DNA from: Chromobotia macracanthus
Lineage: Eukaryota; Chordata; Actinopteri; Cypriniformes; Botiidae
Assembly: GCA_036877525.1 (NCBI GenBank)
Contig: JAZGTH010000062.1
Coordinates: 7,872,501-7,936,500 of the forward strand
Direction: 5' to 3'
Length of the DNA: 64,000 nucleotides
Shown here: positions 63,901 to 64,000 of the stretch, one piece after another
How the letters are laid out: every line of letters begins with the position of its first letter
Position numbering within the stretch: the stretch's first letter is position 1
Translations under genes and position numbers: made by a program
Notes under the pieces: generated by a model
Database searches by the model: none
Told to the model about the DNA's origin: nothing
What the model saw: only the letters and a program-made list of their open reading frames with translations

Positions 63901-64000
63901 AACATTAAATTACTTTGTGCACTCTGACTTCTGAGATGTTCAAGTGCTCTTGAACATTGTTGTGTTGCAGCTGGAGGGCACCATCTGGGGGATGAGAGAG
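53807..64000 (+). CDS. bin2: Bridging integrator 2-like N-BAR protein with SH3 start, 3' partial
   Basis: N-BAR proteins bend and sense membranes; BIN2 acts in leukocyte podosomes and phagocytosis. Exons: 53807-53899, 54236-54316, 55144-55198, 56357-56451, 56538-56633, 57276-57383, 57477-57562, 61382-61457, 61795-61877, 62902 to about 63509, 63599-63694, 63971 onward (cut). BAR domain is about residues 1-240, with the N-terminal amphipathic helix LAKRLQKSMNRAQEKVLQKL, RGRKLVDYDSTRHH, AEEEFNKAQEVFEE and FQNISNLRDVFYKEMS; the last favours BIN2 over BIN1 or amphiphysin. A 200-residue Ser/Glu-rich linker follows, then an SH3 start (AVALERQDSDEG; EKGDVILTF; WGMRE). The best donor after the linker exon (CAAG|GTACGA) is out of phase with the SH3 exon; CGG|GTTTCT at about 63498 would be in phase. 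Confidence 0.9.
54858..54927 (+). repeat. (TA)n microsatellite in a bin2 intron
   Basis: About 34 uninterrupted TA units, with a shorter TA-rich run just upstream, in the intron between bin2 exons 2 and 3. Confidence 0.95.
55735..56030 (-). mobile_element. Possible degraded LTR fragment
   Basis: It holds 'aaatagggcagatgacgagg' followed by 'gggaaattacctaatgacca'. This recalls the 'aaaataggggagaaaag' plus 'gggtaataattagaaacgag' layout of the 60659-61209 LTR. The ends are not defined. It lies in the intron between bin2 exons 3 and 4. Confidence 0.35.
56848..57179 (+). repeat. 'CAGCTAACA' MITE family, copy with both ends
   Basis: It starts CTAACTAACAGGGAACACTC and ends AAAATTGTTAGCTGGG. It sits in the intron before bin2 exon 6. 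The same 3' terminus (TCTAAAATTGTTAGCTGGG) occurs again at about 63705-63730, just after the donor of the first SH3 exon. Confidence 0.6.
57661..57772 (+). repeat. Tandem repeat copying the bin2 exon 8 splice acceptor, left part
   Basis: Two units of roughly 55-60 bp ('ttgtaaat...aactgatagta', then TAACACTTCCTG). Each ends in a polypyrimidine tract plus AG (57708-57709 and 57762-57763) and a copy of the exon start (CTGTATGAGC, CCATATGAG). The true exon begins CCGTATAAGC at 61382. The array continues on the other side of the retroelement. Confidence 0.8.
57773..61209 (-). mobile_element. Decayed Ty3/gypsy LTR retrotransposon in a bin2 intron
   Basis: It begins TGTCACGG and ends GACCTGACA, flanked by 5-bp duplications ATGAG (57768-57772 and 61210-61214). 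The right LTR (5' in element sense) is 60659-61209; the left LTR starts at 57773 and is truncated near 58050. Minus-strand coding remnants in element order: gag start at about 60642 with a weak zinc-knuckle remnant (CAYCGWLGH); protease with LLDFGAEGNFMD; reverse transcriptase with YLDD (about 59550); RNase H with DASD and the TDHKN motif (about 58900-59160); integrase (about 58088-58559). All are separated by stops or frameshifts. At 3.4 kb it is shorter than a full element, so it is inactive. Confidence 0.9.
60659..61209 (-). repeat. 5' LTR (in element sense) of the gypsy copy
   Basis: It runs TGTCACAAGA to GACCTGACA. The matching left copy shares 'cagtcaatggc' and 'agagaaaagaaacaaaaggc' with it. 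The first 16 element bases after the LTR (minus strand 'gaacgatctgaccaag') lie directly before the gag ATG; no tRNA primer match was recognised. Confidence 0.8.
61210..61381 (+). repeat. Tandem repeat copying the bin2 exon 8 splice acceptor, right part
   Basis: Two more decoy units, with AG at 61261-61262 and 61311-61312 followed by CCATATGAGC and CTGTATGAGC. The genuine unit follows, with AG at 61380-61381. Decoy exon starts run into TGTAAATGATGA, which would bring stops into the mRNA if used. Confidence 0.8.
62328..62735 (-). mobile_element. TTAA-flanked MITE in a bin2 intron
   Basis: TTAAAGCTGCAATCTGCAAC at the left end and a worn right end 'atttcagctctatgttaa'. The interior has 'ctctaccgccatctctgttt' followed by 'gaaacataaaattgca', the reverse complement of the 32690 and 27893 copies, so this copy is inverted. 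A second fragment of the family seems to lie at 62040-62200. Confidence 0.6.

Noticed and set aside
1..64000. tRNA, rRNA, snoRNA or imprinting-type noncoding RNA genes
   Set aside because: Only a tRNA-derived SINE head was found. No full tRNA cloverleaf or C/D-box cluster like the human SNORD116/115 arrays was recognised near ube3a.

Overview
The window looks like a ray-finned (teleost) fish chromosome. Its genes are vertebrate genes split by GT-AG introns, many introns are short, and the DNA between them is full of repeats typical of teleosts: a tail related to 'GTAAGTCGCTTTGG', 'GGGATAGTTCACCC'-type elements, a Tc1-like transposon and Ty3/gypsy LTR copies. The species was not identified.

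Layout: (1) 1-12915, plus strand: the 3' half of an atp10a-type P4-ATPase. Twelve exons can be read, and several carry stops, frameshifts or a local rearrangement, so I call it a pseudogene. (2) 12916-23560: gene-free, with several MITE families and a decayed Tc1-like element. (3) 23560-32580, plus strand: ube3a, complete and apparently intact. It has a CpG-rich promoter, a start codon split by an intron, nine coding exons plus the AT of the start codon, and 857 codons. The atp10a-ube3a order matches the human 15q11-q13 neighbourhood. (4) 33984-35908, minus strand: three exons of a cnga3-like channel gene, broken in at least five places but with its introns kept. (5) 35909-43574: repeats, including a solo gypsy LTR with a perfect target-site duplication. 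(6) 43575-46002, plus strand: stk35, intact, two exons. (7) 46003-53806: its 3' flank and repeats. (8) 53807 to the window end, plus strand: bin2, an N-BAR protein gene with an acidic/serine-rich linker and the start of an SH3 domain; the last exon is cut by the window edge. Its seventh intron holds a decayed Ty3/gypsy element sitting inside a tandem repeat built from the intron's own 3' splice site.

The genes do not form an operon or one pathway. In known biology they are a lipid flippase, a HECT ubiquitin ligase, a cone-type cyclic-nucleotide channel, a nuclear serine/threonine kinase and a membrane-bending protein. The contrast is the main point: ube3a, stk35 and the visible part of bin2 read cleanly, while atp10a and cnga3, on either side of ube3a, are both dead or badly assembled. 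Exon boundaries come from reading frames, GT/AG sites and remembered family sequences. No alignment or database search was run.
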